A stretch of 24,839 nt of DNA from UBA4246 sp045113695 (GCA_045113695.1 JBGUJG010000080.1:1-24839), one strand, 5' to 3'. Counted from the stretch's first letter, positions 7,855-15,930 are shown. Notes: generated from the sequence alone by a model not told the origin. Translations and numbers: made by a program.

Positions 7855-8009
7855 AAAAAAGTGCCCGGTATCGTTCAGCACCGCGCCATGGCATCAGCAA
7901 ACAAGCGGTCATGTCACCGCATTTTCTGATCTGCCATGTTCCCCGTTACTGAACCGATTCCAAACACTGCCTCCACAGGATTGCCCGCTCCCGGCGGGAT
8001 CTCTGCACT
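7855..8009 (-). ncRNA. structured leader or small RNA ending in an intrinsic terminator
   Basis: Transcription from the promoter at 8042-8014 would begin near 8009. The RNA first forms a small hairpin (CCCGC/GCGGG) and then a rod of about 109 bases. The outer stem pairs 7968-7949 with 7878-7860 (about 18 pairs, one bulge and one A-A mismatch). A 10/8-base internal loop follows, then an 11-pair helix (7938-7926 with 7897-7887) and an apical hairpin GCGGT-GACATG-ACCGC (7920-7905). The outer stem runs directly into six U residues. It could be a free-standing RNA, perhaps 6S-like in its rod and central bubble though short for that class, or an attenuator of the MutS2-like gene. I recognise no riboswitch consensus. 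Confidence 0.5.
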
Positions 8010-8013
8010 CAGG

Positions 8014-8042
8014 ATTCTACCATCCCGGGCGGAGGCTGTCAA
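8014..8042 (-). promoter_or_regulatory. strong promoter upstream of the structured RNA and MutS2-like gene
   Basis: On the minus strand a perfect -35 TTGACA (8042-8037) and a -10 TAGAAT (8019-8014) are separated by exactly 17 bases. It drives the structured RNA at 8009-7855 and possibly the gene beyond it. Confidence 0.8.
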
Positions 8043-8099
8043 CCCCGAATTGATGTTAGACAATTCTCGTTGTGTACGCCGTCCGGCTGAATGTTTTGC

Positions 8100-8128
8100 T
8101 TGCTTTTTTTCCTTCATGACGGTATACT
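8100..8128 (+). promoter_or_regulatory. promoter of the GH27 gene
   Basis: TTGCTT (8100-8105) and TATACT (8123-8128) are 17 bases apart, giving a start near 8135, about 53 bases before the gene. With the minus-strand promoter at 8014-8042 it completes the 401-base gap between the MutS2-like and GH27 genes, in which I see no coding sequence. Confidence 0.6.
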
Positions 8129-8187
8129 GAAAGTACGAAAGCCCATGGATACACAAACAGATTGATCTGATAAAGGGGGAATATTTC

Positions 8188-9435
8188 ATGCTTGCCGGAA
8201 CACCGCCGATGGGCTGGAACAGCTGGGACTGCTGGGGCGCGTCCGTCCGGGAAGAGACTGTGCTGGCGAACGCCCGCTTCATGCGGGACCACCTGAAAGA
8301 ATTCGGCTACGAGTACGTCGTCGTCGATATCCAATGGTACCAGCCGACCGCTTCCAGTCACGCCTATGAACCATTCTCCGAACTGACGATGGACGGTTTC
8401 GGCCGTCTGCTCCCGGCGGTCAACCGCTTCCCGTCCGCCGCCGGCGGGAAGGGTTTTGCCCCGCTTTCGGAACAAATTCACCAAATGGGCCTGAAGTTCG
8501 GCATTCACATCATGCGCGGCCTGCCGAGGATGGCCGCCCACCGCCGCCTGCCGATCGAGGGCAGCTCCTTCTTGTGCAGCCAGGCCGCCGACCCCCACTC
8601 CATCTGCGCCTGGAACCCGGATATGTACGGCCTGAGGGCGGACACGCGGGCCGCGCAGGACTATTACGACAGCATTTTCCGCCTCTACGCCTCCTGGGGG
8701 GTTGATTACGTCAAGTGCGACGACATCGCCCGGGAATATCCGCACTGCGAGCGTGAGATCGAAATCATCTCCGAAGCGCGGAACCGGTGCGGAAGGGACA
8801 TCGTCCTGTCCCTCTCCCCAGGCCCTGCCCCGCTGGAAAGGGCGGAGCATCTTAAAATGTACGCCAACCTCTGGCGGATCACGGACGATTTCTGGGACGA
8901 CTGGAACCTGCTCAAACCCATGTTCGAGCGGACCGAAAAATGGTGCGTCCACGCAGGACCGGGCCACTGGCCGGATCAGGACATGCTGCCGGTGGGCGCT
9001 CTGCGCCAGTGCACCAATCCGGATGACCGCACCCGCTTTTCCAGGGACGAACAGGTGACGATGATGACTCTCTGGTGCATGGCCCGTTCCCCCCTGATGA
9101 TCGGAGCCGAGATGCCGAAGATGGACGAATGGACCCTCTCGCTCCTGACCAACCGGAAGGTGCTGGCCGTCTTAAGCGAAACCTGCGCCGCCCGGATGCT
9201 CCGCAGGACCGATGAGGACTGCGTGATGATTGCCTACCGGACGGACGGACAGGGAGCGTATATCGCCCGGTTCAATCTGAGCGGCGAAGCCCGCCCCGTC
9301 CCCGTACCCATGGATAACATCGAGGTTCCTTTCTCCCGCTGGGAGGAACTGTGGAGCGGAGAAGCCGGGGAAGGGCCGCTGCCGGACCGGCGCCTGCCTC
9401 CGCACGGGGCGGAGGTATACCGGCTGACCGGCTGA
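8188..9435 (+). CDS. glycoside hydrolase family 27, alpha-galactosidase-like
   Basis: The 415-residue protein has the GH27 plan: a TIM barrel (about 1-310) and a C-terminal beta domain. It opens with TPPMGWNSWDCW (residues 5-16), the family's signature start, then VVVDIQW and KFGIHIMRG. The nucleophile should be Asp178 in GVDYVKCDD, and the acid/base Asp234 in LWRITDDFW. Family members release terminal alpha-galactose or, in some branches, beta-L-arabinopyranose, so the exact sugar is uncertain. No signal peptide is present, so it would work on imported oligosaccharides. The ATG at 8188 follows AAGGGGGA. The sugar ABC importer genes start 261 bases downstream on the same strand and likely serve the same substrate. 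Confidence 0.9.
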   Translation: MLAGTPPMGWNSWDCWGASVREETVLANARFMRDHLKEFGYEYVVVDIQWYQPTASSHAYEPFSELTMDGFGRLLPAVNRFPSAAGGKGFAPLSEQIHQMGLKFGIHIMRGLPRMAAHRRLPIEGSSFLCSQAADPHSICAWNPDMYGLRADTRAAQDYYDSIFRLYASWGVDYVKCDDIAREYPHCEREIEIISEARNRCGRDIVLSLSPGPAPLERAEHLKMYANLWRITDDFWDDWNLLKPMFERTEKWCVHAGPGHWPDQDMLPVGALRQCTNPDDRTRFSRDEQVTMMTLWCMARSPLMIGAEMPKMDEWTLSLLTNRKVLAVLSETCAARMLRRTDEDCVMIAYRTDGQGAYIARFNLSGEARPVPVPMDNIEVPFSRWEELWSGEAGEGPLPDRRLPPHGAEVYRLTG

Positions 9436-9633
9436 CAGGAGCGGCAATCATGCGGATCTTCTTCCCGGGCCGGCCCCGGCGGAACAGAACGGCCGGATCA
9501 TTCATGCAATATTAGCATAATAAAGAACTGGTTTTGCATGGTATCCGCCCTTTTATCCGTATATAATATTCATATCTGGTTTATCTCCTTCCAATTTTAC
9601 ATGGTTACTAAAGCGCGCATCCTCTAAGTTTCA

Positions 9634-9642
9634 TGATATAAT
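9634..9642 (+). promoter_or_regulatory. extended -10 promoter of the sugar ABC importer genes
   Basis: TGATATAAT (9634-9642) is an extended -10 element without a good -35. A second TATAAT lies at 9562-9567 with only poor -35 candidates. The 261-base gap after the GH27 gene holds these AT-rich elements and no gene. It is the natural place for control by the AraC regulator downstream. Confidence 0.5.
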
Positions 9643-9696
9643 CGCATGATTTTGGGCTGCCCGGCGGCGGGCGGACAGACGGAAAGGATCATTGCC

Positions 9697-10632
9697 ATGA
9701 GTGTCAAACCAGTCAATCATAAGCTGAACAAAGACCGCTCCTGGCTGCAGGACTGGCGGCTTTATGTGATGCTGATCCTGCCGGTAGCATTCTACCTGAT
9801 TTTCTGCTACAAGCCCATGATCGGCATCATCGTCGCCTTTGAAAAGTACAACCTGTTCAAGGGCATGTGGGGCAGCCCCTGGGTCGGGCTGGAGAATTTC
9901 CGCTTCGTCATGAAGATGTCGGACTTTTCAAGCGCCCTGACCAACACCCTGTGGCTCAACTTCCTGGGCCTGGTGGCCGGCTTCCCGGTCCCCATCATCC
10001 TGGCCATCATGCTCAACGAGATGAAGAGCATCGGCGTCAAAAAAGTTTCCCAGACGCTTTTGTACCTGCCGCACTTCCTGTCCTGGATCATCATCGGCGG
10101 TATGGTGCTGCAGATCTTCTCCCCCACCTCCGGCCTGATCAACGCGACGCTGCTCAAATGGGGCTGGATCGACAAGAGCATCCCCTTCCTGACCGACGGT
10201 CCGCACTGGCAGTTCACCTACACGCTGGTCGGCGTCTGGCAGGGCATGGGCTGGGGCACGATCCTCTACCTGTCCGCCATCACCGGCATCAACATGGAGC
10301 TGTTCGAGGCCGCCCGCATCGACGGGGCGAACAAGATGCAGCAGATCTGGCACGTCACCCTGCCGGGCATCCGTTCCACCATTGTGGTGCTGCTGATCCT
10401 GAACGTCGGCCAGATGATGAACATCAGCTTCGACCGCCCGCAGATCCTGGGCAACGCCCAGGTCCGGAAGTTCTGCGACGTGCTGTCGACCTTCGTGTAC
10501 CGCACCGGTATTGAAAACCACAAGTTCGAGCGCGCAACCGCCGTGGGCCTGTTCCAGTCCCTGGTCGGCCTGATCCTGATCTCCGGTGCCAACTTCATTT
10601 CCAAGAAGCTCGGCGAAGACGGTATCTGGTAA
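9697..10632 (+). CDS. sugar ABC transporter permease (LplB type)
   Basis: The 311-residue inner-membrane protein has six predicted helices, beginning with LYVMLILPVAFYLIFCY at about 22-38, and the binding-protein-dependent permease domain. The EAA loop that contacts the ATPase is EAARIDGANKMQQIWHVTLP at about 204-223. The AFEKYNLFKG and SPWVGLENF stretches near the N-terminus are characteristic of the LplB branch, which partners YtcP-type permeases for complex oligosaccharides. The ATG at 9697 follows GAAAGGA. The second permease starts 13 bases after the stop. No ABC ATPase is encoded here, as is common for systems that borrow an MsmX-like ATPase. Confidence 0.92.
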   Translation: MSVKPVNHKLNKDRSWLQDWRLYVMLILPVAFYLIFCYKPMIGIIVAFEKYNLFKGMWGSPWVGLENFRFVMKMSDFSSALTNTLWLNFLGLVAGFPVPIILAIMLNEMKSIGVKKVSQTLLYLPHFLSWIIIGGMVLQIFSPTSGLINATLLKWGWIDKSIPFLTDGPHWQFTYTLVGVWQGMGWGTILYLSAITGINMELFEAARIDGANKMQQIWHVTLPGIRSTIVVLLILNVGQMMNISFDRPQILGNAQVRKFCDVLSTFVYRTGIENHKFERATAVGLFQSLVGLILISGANFISKKLGEDGIW

Positions 10633-10645
10633 GGGGGTGCGCAGC

Positions 10646-11560
10646 ATGAAGAATCAGAACGCCGTTTCTCCTGTATATCAGGAGAAAAAAACCAAGGTAT
10701 GGACCGTTCACCAGTTCATCCTGACCCTGGTCATCCTGATCATCAGCCTGACCTGCCTGCTGCCCTTCGTTAATGTGGCGGCCACCTCCTTAAGTTCCAA
10801 GTCCGCGATCCTGAGCGGCCGGGTCTCTTTCTGGCCGGTCGAACTGGAAACCAGGGCCTACAAAGCCATCTTCGCCGACCCCGCGATGACCCGCAGCCTG
10901 GGCTTTACCGTGGTCATCACCCTGATCTACACCCTGTTTTCCATGGTGATGACCATCCTGATGGCCTACCCGCTGACCAAGAAACGCCTGAAGGGCCGCA
11001 AATTCTTTAACTTTATGGCCCTGTTCACGATGTATTTTTCAGGCGGCACGATCCCGATCTACCTGAACATCAAGGAACTTGGCCTGCTGGACTCTCCCTG
11101 GTCGCTGATCCTGCCGGGTATGCTGTCCACCTACAACATGATCATTCTGAAAAGCTTTTTCTCCGCCCTGCCGGCCGAACTGGAAGAGGCCGCCACGATC
11201 GACGGAGCAAACGATTTCCAGATCCTGCTGCAGGTCTATCTTCCCCTTTCGATGGCATCCCTGGCGACGCTGACGCTGTTCTACGCCGTCGGCAAGTGGA
11301 ACAGCTTCCAGGACGCCCTGTACTACATCCAGACCAAGGCCTACCAGCCGCTGCAGCTCAAGCTCTACCACCTGATCAAAGGCTCCCAGGCCGTCGACAT
11401 CGCCGCGATGGAGGGCGGGTCGAGCACGGTTGCCACGGACATTTCGGAATCTATCGAGCCCGCCTCCATCATCTTCGCCACCCTGCCGATCCTGGTGGTC
11501 TACCCCTTCGTGCAGCGATACTTCGTGGCCGGCGTCACCATCGGCGCGGTCAAGGGCTGA
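10646..11560 (+). CDS. sugar ABC transporter permease (YtcP / AraQ type)
   Basis: The 304-residue membrane protein is the partner of the preceding LplB-type permease. Its first helix is FILTLVILIISLTCLLPFVN at about 24-43, followed by the external NVAATSLSS segment typical of YtcP. The EAA loop is EAATIDGANDFQILLQVYLP at about 181-200. The YFSGGTIPIYLNIKELGLLD motif at about 130-149 is also characteristic. It starts at the ATG at 10646 after AAGGGGG, 13 bases behind the first permease, so the two are co-transcribed. Six helices form half of the membrane channel. A heptanucleotide repeat array separates it from the binding-protein gene. Confidence 0.92.
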   Translation: MKNQNAVSPVYQEKKTKVWTVHQFILTLVILIISLTCLLPFVNVAATSLSSKSAILSGRVSFWPVELETRAYKAIFADPAMTRSLGFTVVITLIYTLFSMVMTILMAYPLTKKRLKGRKFFNFMALFTMYFSGGTIPIYLNIKELGLLDSPWSLILPGMLSTYNMIILKSFFSALPAELEEAATIDGANDFQILLQVYLPLSMASLATLTLFYAVGKWNSFQDALYYIQTKAYQPLQLKLYHLIKGSQAVDIAAMEGGSSTVATDISESIEPASIIFATLPILVVYPFVQRYFVAGVTIGAVKG

Positions 11561-11614
11561 TTCTGTTGCCCGCACGCCAGTGTCCAATCCTCCAGGACCC
11601 GCAGCCCCTCAGAA

Positions 11615-11691
11615 CCCTGTTCCCTATTCCCTATTCCCTGTTCCCTGTTCCCTACTGCCTACTGCCTAATCCCTGATCCCTGATCCCTGAT
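11615..11691. repeat. array of eleven heptanucleotide repeats
   Basis: Eleven contiguous 7-base units run without interruption: CCCTGTT, CCCTATT twice, CCCTGTT twice, CCCTACT, GCCTACT, GCCTAAT, and CCCTGAT three times, followed by TCCCC. All share a YCCTnnT-like core and change stepwise along the array. It lies in the 188-base gap between the second permease and the binding-protein gene of one operon. It resembles the short tandem heptanucleotide repeats known from some bacterial intergenic regions. It could change length by slippage. Confidence 0.9.
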
Positions 11692-11748
11692 TCCCCAAGT
11701 GCCTTGCCGCCGGAGTGCGGTGAAAATAAAAAAAGGAGTGACAAACCC

Positions 11749-13338
11749 ATGAAGAAAACATTGTCTGTCCTGTTGGCTCTGTCCCTGATGCTGGGCCTGA
11801 TCGGCACCGCCCTGGCGGATGACTGGATCACCCTGCGCGTGGAAACCTACGACCGCGAAATCACCGGCCTGGACGTGACGGACTGCTGGCAGCTGCATTA
11901 CGCCCAGGAGCACTTCGGCGATCCCAACCACATCAAGCTTGAGTTCGTCTCCTACGCCCGCTGGACGGAAGGCGACCTGCTGACCAACGCCCTGGCCGGC
12001 GGCAACGCCCCGGACATCTGCGTGACCTATAACGGCAGCCTCGTGCAGCAGTGCATCGACGACGAAGGCATCTGGCAGCTGGACGACCTGATCGCCAACT
12101 ACGGCCAGAACCTCCGCGCTTTCCTGGGCGACGAACTGCTGGGCTACGGCCAGAGCGACCATGACGGCGACGGCACCAAGGAACAGTGGTACATCCCCGC
12201 CCGCCGCATCAGCGTCGCCAACGTCGGCAACTTCATCCGTGAAGACTGGCTCAAGGCCCTGAACATGGAGAAGCCCACCAACGTGGAAGAATTCACCGCC
12301 TATCTGCGCGCTGCCAGGGACGCCAAACTGGCCGGCGACAACACGATGCCCTTCTCCTTCGGCATCTACGCGCCCGACCCGCTGTACAACGTCCGCCGCT
12401 TCACCGACGCCTGGGTCGACTTCAGCCAGGTGACCGAAGAAGACTGGTTCGCCTATGCCCGCAACCCCGAAATGCTGCCCGGCGCCAAGGAAGGCTTCCG
12501 CTGGCTGAACATGCTGTATCATGAAGGCCTGCTGCCCGAAACCTTCGCCCTGTCCGACAACGACAAGGCCAACGACACCGCCCTGATCATGGGCTACAAC
12601 GGCTTCTTCTCCCAGCAGCCCGACCAGCCCTGGCGCACCGACAAGAACTACCAGATCGAGCTGGAAAAGAACGTGCCCGAAGGCCACTGGGTCACCGTGA
12701 ACCCCTTCAAGAACGACAGCCTCGGCAAGACCCTGCACGACAAGTACGCCGCCAACGGTCTGAGCATCATCATCCCGCTGACCACCAATGAGCAGACCGC
12801 CATTGCCGCCATGAAGTACCTCGACTGGATGGCCGAGCCCGACAACATGTTCGCCATGCAGAACGGCATCGAAGGCATCAACTATGAAGGCATCAGCCCT
12901 GAGCTGGGCATCCCCTACGGCGTGAAGAGCGCCGACGCCGTGCCGAATGAAAACAAGATGCACGCCGGCGATATCTGCTTCATCTCCAACGGTCTGTGCT
13001 ACGGCGATGACGCCAAGAACGCCGCCGCCCTGGCCCTGCCCTTCGCCGGCTATGAAGCGGACGTCATTGCCTCCTACGAGGACGCCCTGACCGACGCCTG
13101 GACGCAGATTTCCTTCACCGTCGCCATTCAGGCGGAAACCGACTACGGCTCCACCATCAAGAGCAAGCAGGGCGAGTTCCTGGCCGCCGTGGTCAGCTGC
13201 GACGCCGATCAGTTTGACGCCGTCTATGACGCCGGCATCCAGGACATCCTGAACTCCGGCGCTCAGGAAATGATCGATGAGTTCCGTCAGGCCTACAAGG
13301 ACGGCAACTACCGCGGCGTGTTCCCGGGCAACCTGTAA
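11749..13338 (+). CDS. extracellular solute-binding protein of the sugar ABC importer
   Basis: The 529-residue protein has a signal peptide (MKKTLSVLLALSLMLGLIGT, then ALA before DD) followed by a large family 1-type binding protein typical of LplB/YtcP systems. GGNAPDICVTYNGS near residue 84 is the usual hinge-region motif of these proteins. The cleavage site is of the signal peptidase I kind and no lipobox cysteine is present, which is unusual for a Gram-positive binding protein. The ATG at 11749 follows AAAAGGAGTG. Alanine-, aspartate- and glycine-rich text with strong C-ending codon bias suggests high expression. It is third in the importer operon and is followed by a terminator and then the AraC gene. 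Confidence 0.92.
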   Translation: MKKTLSVLLALSLMLGLIGTALADDWITLRVETYDREITGLDVTDCWQLHYAQEHFGDPNHIKLEFVSYARWTEGDLLTNALAGGNAPDICVTYNGSLVQQCIDDEGIWQLDDLIANYGQNLRAFLGDELLGYGQSDHDGDGTKEQWYIPARRISVANVGNFIREDWLKALNMEKPTNVEEFTAYLRAARDAKLAGDNTMPFSFGIYAPDPLYNVRRFTDAWVDFSQVTEEDWFAYARNPEMLPGAKEGFRWLNMLYHEGLLPETFALSDNDKANDTALIMGYNGFFSQQPDQPWRTDKNYQIELEKNVPEGHWVTVNPFKNDSLGKTLHDKYAANGLSIIIPLTTNEQTAIAAMKYLDWMAEPDNMFAMQNGIEGINYEGISPELGIPYGVKSADAVPNENKMHAGDICFISNGLCYGDDAKNAAALALPFAGYEADVIASYEDALTDAWTQISFTVAIQAETDYGSTIKSKQGEFLAAVVSCDADQFDAVYDAGIQDILNSGAQEMIDEFRQAYKDGNYRGVFPGNL

Positions 13339-13374
13339 TCATCGAAAAAGGAACTGCTTATCCCCTAAAAACCG

Positions 13375-13410
13375 AATCAGGTGTCGGCTCCGGTCGGCAC
13401 CTGATTTCGT
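13375..13410 (+). terminator. terminator after the solute-binding protein gene
   Basis: AATCAGGTG (13375-13383) pairs perfectly with CACCTGATT (13398-13406), followed by a short T-rich stretch. The strong stem and position between the operon and the AraC gene support termination, perhaps partial. Confidence 0.6.
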
Positions 13411-13496
13411 AAAAAGGGTTATCTCCCGCCATGCTTCCATTCGATTCCTGTCAGCGCTCCGGAACCGGTGAAAACGTTTCATACGAGGAAAACACC

Positions 13497-14390
13497 ATGG
13501 AACAACTGATGACAGAAAACACGGCTTTTCTGACAACGATGGCCGGCGGCGGCCCCGGCTACGAAGCCAAGTACGCTTATTCCGACCGGATCAGCAAATC
13601 GGAATACCACTGCCACGATTTTTATGAATTCTATATTCATCTCCGGGGCGGCCAGTATTTCGGGCTGGACGAAAGGCTGTATGTCCTTCAGCCCAATCAG
13701 CTGTTCATCATTCCTCCCTTTTCCATGCACGGGCGTTCCTTTGTCAACGAAATGACGGGCTATGAACGGGCCTACCTGAACATCTCCACGGATCTGCTGA
13801 AGCTGCTCGGCTTCGACCTGATCGATCTGGATCAGTTTTTCCGTTCCTACACGTCCCAGGGCCAGAACATCTTTCAGCTGAGCGCGGGAAACGCAGAAAA
13901 ATGCGTCGCCATGATCCGCGCCCTGGAAGAAGCAGAGAACAGAGCCGCCGATACCCCGCTGGAAAGTTTCGGAGACTGCTGCGTCCTGGTGAATTTCCTG
14001 AACCTTGTCTTCCAGGCCATGCAGCAGTCACAGGCGGTGTCCGCGAACGTGATTTCCAACAGCATCATCCAGGACGTGCTCACCTACATCAACAGCCATT
14101 ACACCCAGCCCCTGCAGATGAAGGAAATCGCCAGGATGTTCGGGATCAGCGTTTCCTATCTCTCCCATCAGTTTGCCAAGTTCACCAACCGGAGCGTATA
14201 CGAATACATCCTGTACCGCCGGGTGGTACTAGCCAAGCAGATGATCCAGACGGACCTGCCGCTGAACACGATCGCTTATCAGTGCGGGTTCAACGACTAT
14301 TCCAACTTCCTGCGCATGTTCTACCGGCTGGAAGGCATGTCCCCCAGCCAGTACAGAAAGCAGCTCAAGCCGCTGCAGAGAATCAGATAA
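13497..14390 (+). CDS. AraC-family transcriptional regulator
   Basis: The 297-residue protein has an N-terminal cupin-like sensor (about 30-150), starting with the metal/ligand-pocket-like HCHDFYEFYIHLRGG and LQPNQLFIIPP. At the C-terminus is a double helix-turn-helix of AraC type (about 195-292). The recognition parts are MKEIARMFGISVSYLSHQF and the conserved TIAYQCGFNDYSNFLRMFYR followed by GMSPSQYRK. Such regulators usually activate an adjacent carbohydrate operon when a sugar binds the cupin. The ATG at 13497 follows GAGG (13485-13488). The neighbouring importer and GH27 genes are the likely targets. The sensed sugar is not readable from sequence. Confidence 0.92.
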   Translation: MEQLMTENTAFLTTMAGGGPGYEAKYAYSDRISKSEYHCHDFYEFYIHLRGGQYFGLDERLYVLQPNQLFIIPPFSMHGRSFVNEMTGYERAYLNISTDLLKLLGFDLIDLDQFFRSYTSQGQNIFQLSAGNAEKCVAMIRALEEAENRAADTPLESFGDCCVLVNFLNLVFQAMQQSQAVSANVISNSIIQDVLTYINSHYTQPLQMKEIARMFGISVSYLSHQFAKFTNRSVYEYILYRRVVLAKQMIQTDLPLNTIAYQCGFNDYSNFLRMFYRLEGMSPSQYRKQLKPLQRIR

Positions 14391-14412
14391 AATCTTCTGT
14401 TTTCCTCCCGGA

Positions 14413-14441
14413 CCGGAATGAATATTCCGGCCCATTTTTTT
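14413..14441 (+). terminator. intrinsic terminator of the AraC gene
   Basis: CCGGAAT (14413-14419) and ATTCCGG (14424-14430) form a perfect stem with a GAAT loop, followed by CCCA and seven T residues (14435-14441). Confidence 0.85.
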
Positions 14442-14506
14442 GCATATACGAAAAACTGTCAGATCAGGTCAGGTTTCTGCCTGATCAATCATTAATATAC
14501 ATAAAT

Positions 14507-14524
14507 AATGAATATATATGCATA
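14507..14524 (+). promoter_or_regulatory. ARG-box-like operator 1 (ArgR/AhrC site)
   Basis: AATGAATATATATGCATA matches the 18-base consensus WNTGAATWWWWATTCANW with one mismatch. The centre lies 52 bases from a second such box. The surrounding 14491-14580 is strongly AT-rich. Confidence 0.65.
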
Positions 14525-14558
14525 TTTATAAATTTTAAGCGCATTTTTCAAAAAAATT

Positions 14559-14576
14559 ATTGTATTTTTATTCATT
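14559..14576 (+). promoter_or_regulatory. ARG-box-like operator 2 (ArgR/AhrC site)
   Basis: ATTGTATTTTTATTCATT matches the ARG consensus with one mismatch and ends 7 bases before the argG -35 box. The 52-base offset from box 1 is about five helical turns, so both would lie on the same face of the DNA, suiting a hexameric ArgR. Confidence 0.65.
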
Positions 14577-14582
14577 TTCCTG

Positions 14583-14611
14583 TTGACAAACGAATGGGAT
14601 CGTTTTATAAT
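14583..14611 (+). promoter_or_regulatory. perfect-consensus promoter of argG
   Basis: TTGACA (14583-14588) and TATAAT (14606-14611) are separated by exactly 17 bases. The start would be near 14618, 30 bases before argG. So strong a promoter fits control by repression through the two ARG boxes just upstream. Confidence 0.93.
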
Positions 14612-14647
14612 ACGAACCGTACCAAGCAGTAAACGGAGGAACGAAGC

Positions 14648-15877
14648 ATGAGCACCGCGAACCATCCCAAGTACAAGAAAATCGTCCTGGCCTATTCCGG
14701 CGGACTGGACACCTCGATCATCATCCCCTGGCTCAAGGAGAATTACGACAATCCGGAAATCATCGCCGTGTCCGGCAACGTCGGACAGGCGGACGAGCTG
14801 GAAGGCCTGGAGGAAAAGGCCCTCAAGACCGGCGCGTCCAAGCTCTACGTGCTGGACCTGACGGACGAATACGTCAACGAATACATCATCCCCACCATGC
14901 AGGCCGGGGCCGTCTATGAGGACTACCTGCTGGGCACCAGCCACGCCCGCCCCTGCATCGCCAAGGGCCTGGCGGAAATCGCGAAGAAAGAGAACGCGGA
15001 CGCCATCTGCCACGGCTGCACCGGCAAGGGCAACGACCAGGTCCGCTTCGAGCTGGCCATCAAGCACTTCGCGCCGGATATGCCCATCATCGCTCCCTGG
15101 CGGGAATGGTCCATCCAGTCCCGTGACGAAGAGATCGACTACGCCGAAGCGCACAACGTGCCGCTCCGGATCAGCCGGGAAACCAACTACTCCAAGGACA
15201 AGAACCTCTGGCACCTGAGCCACGAGGGTCTCGACCTGGAAGACACCGGCAACGAGCCCCAGTACGAAAAACCCGGGTTCCTCGAGATGAGCGTCTCCCC
15301 CCTGGACGCCCCGGACGAACCGACGTACATCACCCTGGACTTTGAGCAGGGCGTGCCCGTCAAGCTGAACGGCGAAGCCCTCTCCGCCAAGGAGATCATC
15401 CTCAAACTCAACGAGCTGGGCGGCAAGAACGGCATCGGCCTGCTGGACATCGTGGAAAACCGTCTGGTCGGCATGAAGTGCCGCGGCGTCTACGAAACCC
15501 CGGGCGGCACCGTCCTGTACAAAGCGCACCAGTACCTGGAGAGCGTCTGCCTGGACAAGATGACGATGCACGAAAAGCAGCGCCTGTCCATCACCTTTGC
15601 CGAGCTGGTCTACAACGGCCAGTGGTTCACCCCGCTGCGCGAGGCGCTGAGCGCCTTCGTTTCCAAGACCCAGGAGCATGTGACCGGCCAGGTCAAGCTC
15701 AAGCTGTACAAGGGCAACATCATCAAGGCCGGCGTCTGGAGCCCGTGGAGCCTGTATTCCGAAAACATCGCGACCTTCGGCGCTTCCGACTACAACCAGA
15801 AGGACGCCGCCGGATTTATCACCCTCTACGGTCTGCCGATCAAGGTGCAGGCCATGGTCAATCAGGCGAACAGCTGA
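14648..15877 (+). CDS. argG: argininosuccinate synthase
   Basis: The enzyme condenses citrulline and aspartate with ATP to argininosuccinate, the next-to-last step of arginine synthesis, in the cytoplasm. The 409-residue length is normal for the family. The N-type ATP pyrophosphatase loop AYSGGLDTSIIIPWL lies at about 15-29. The substrate-binding SHARPCIAKG and HGCTGKGNDQVRFE stretches follow at about 98 and 120, then APWREW and the NLWHLSHEGLDLED segment. The ATG at 14648 follows CGGAGG. It is the first gene of the cluster, directly behind ARG-box-like sites. A binding-protein gene follows after 53 bases with no terminator, so they are probably co-transcribed. Confidence 0.97.
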   Translation: MSTANHPKYKKIVLAYSGGLDTSIIIPWLKENYDNPEIIAVSGNVGQADELEGLEEKALKTGASKLYVLDLTDEYVNEYIIPTMQAGAVYEDYLLGTSHARPCIAKGLAEIAKKENADAICHGCTGKGNDQVRFELAIKHFAPDMPIIAPWREWSIQSRDEEIDYAEAHNVPLRISRETNYSKDKNLWHLSHEGLDLEDTGNEPQYEKPGFLEMSVSPLDAPDEPTYITLDFEQGVPVKLNGEALSAKEIILKLNELGGKNGIGLLDIVENRLVGMKCRGVYETPGGTVLYKAHQYLESVCLDKMTMHEKQRLSITFAELVYNGQWFTPLREALSAFVSKTQEHVTGQVKLKLYKGNIIKAGVWSPWSLYSENIATFGASDYNQKDAAGFITLYGLPIKVQAMVNQANS

Positions 15878-15930
15878 CAGCCGTCCGCCGATCCCTTCAA
15901 AAACGCTTCAGAAACGAAAGGAGAATCCCC

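Noticed and set aside
7855..8009. T-box or a known metabolite riboswitch before the MutS2-like gene
   Set aside because: I find no T-box core (AGGGTGGNACCGCG), B12 box, or other consensus I know, so the RNA is left as unclassified.
11615..11691. CRISPR array
   Set aside because: Units are 7 bases and contiguous, without spacers, and no cas genes are nearby.
11659..12963. Minus-strand open frame opposite the sugar-binding protein
   Set aside because: It mirrors the C-ending codons of the real gene, starts in the heptamer array and shows no recognisable domain or ribosome binding site.
14492..15679. Minus-strand open frame opposite argG
   Set aside because: It is antisense to argininosuccinate synthase motifs and runs through the ARG boxes and promoter.
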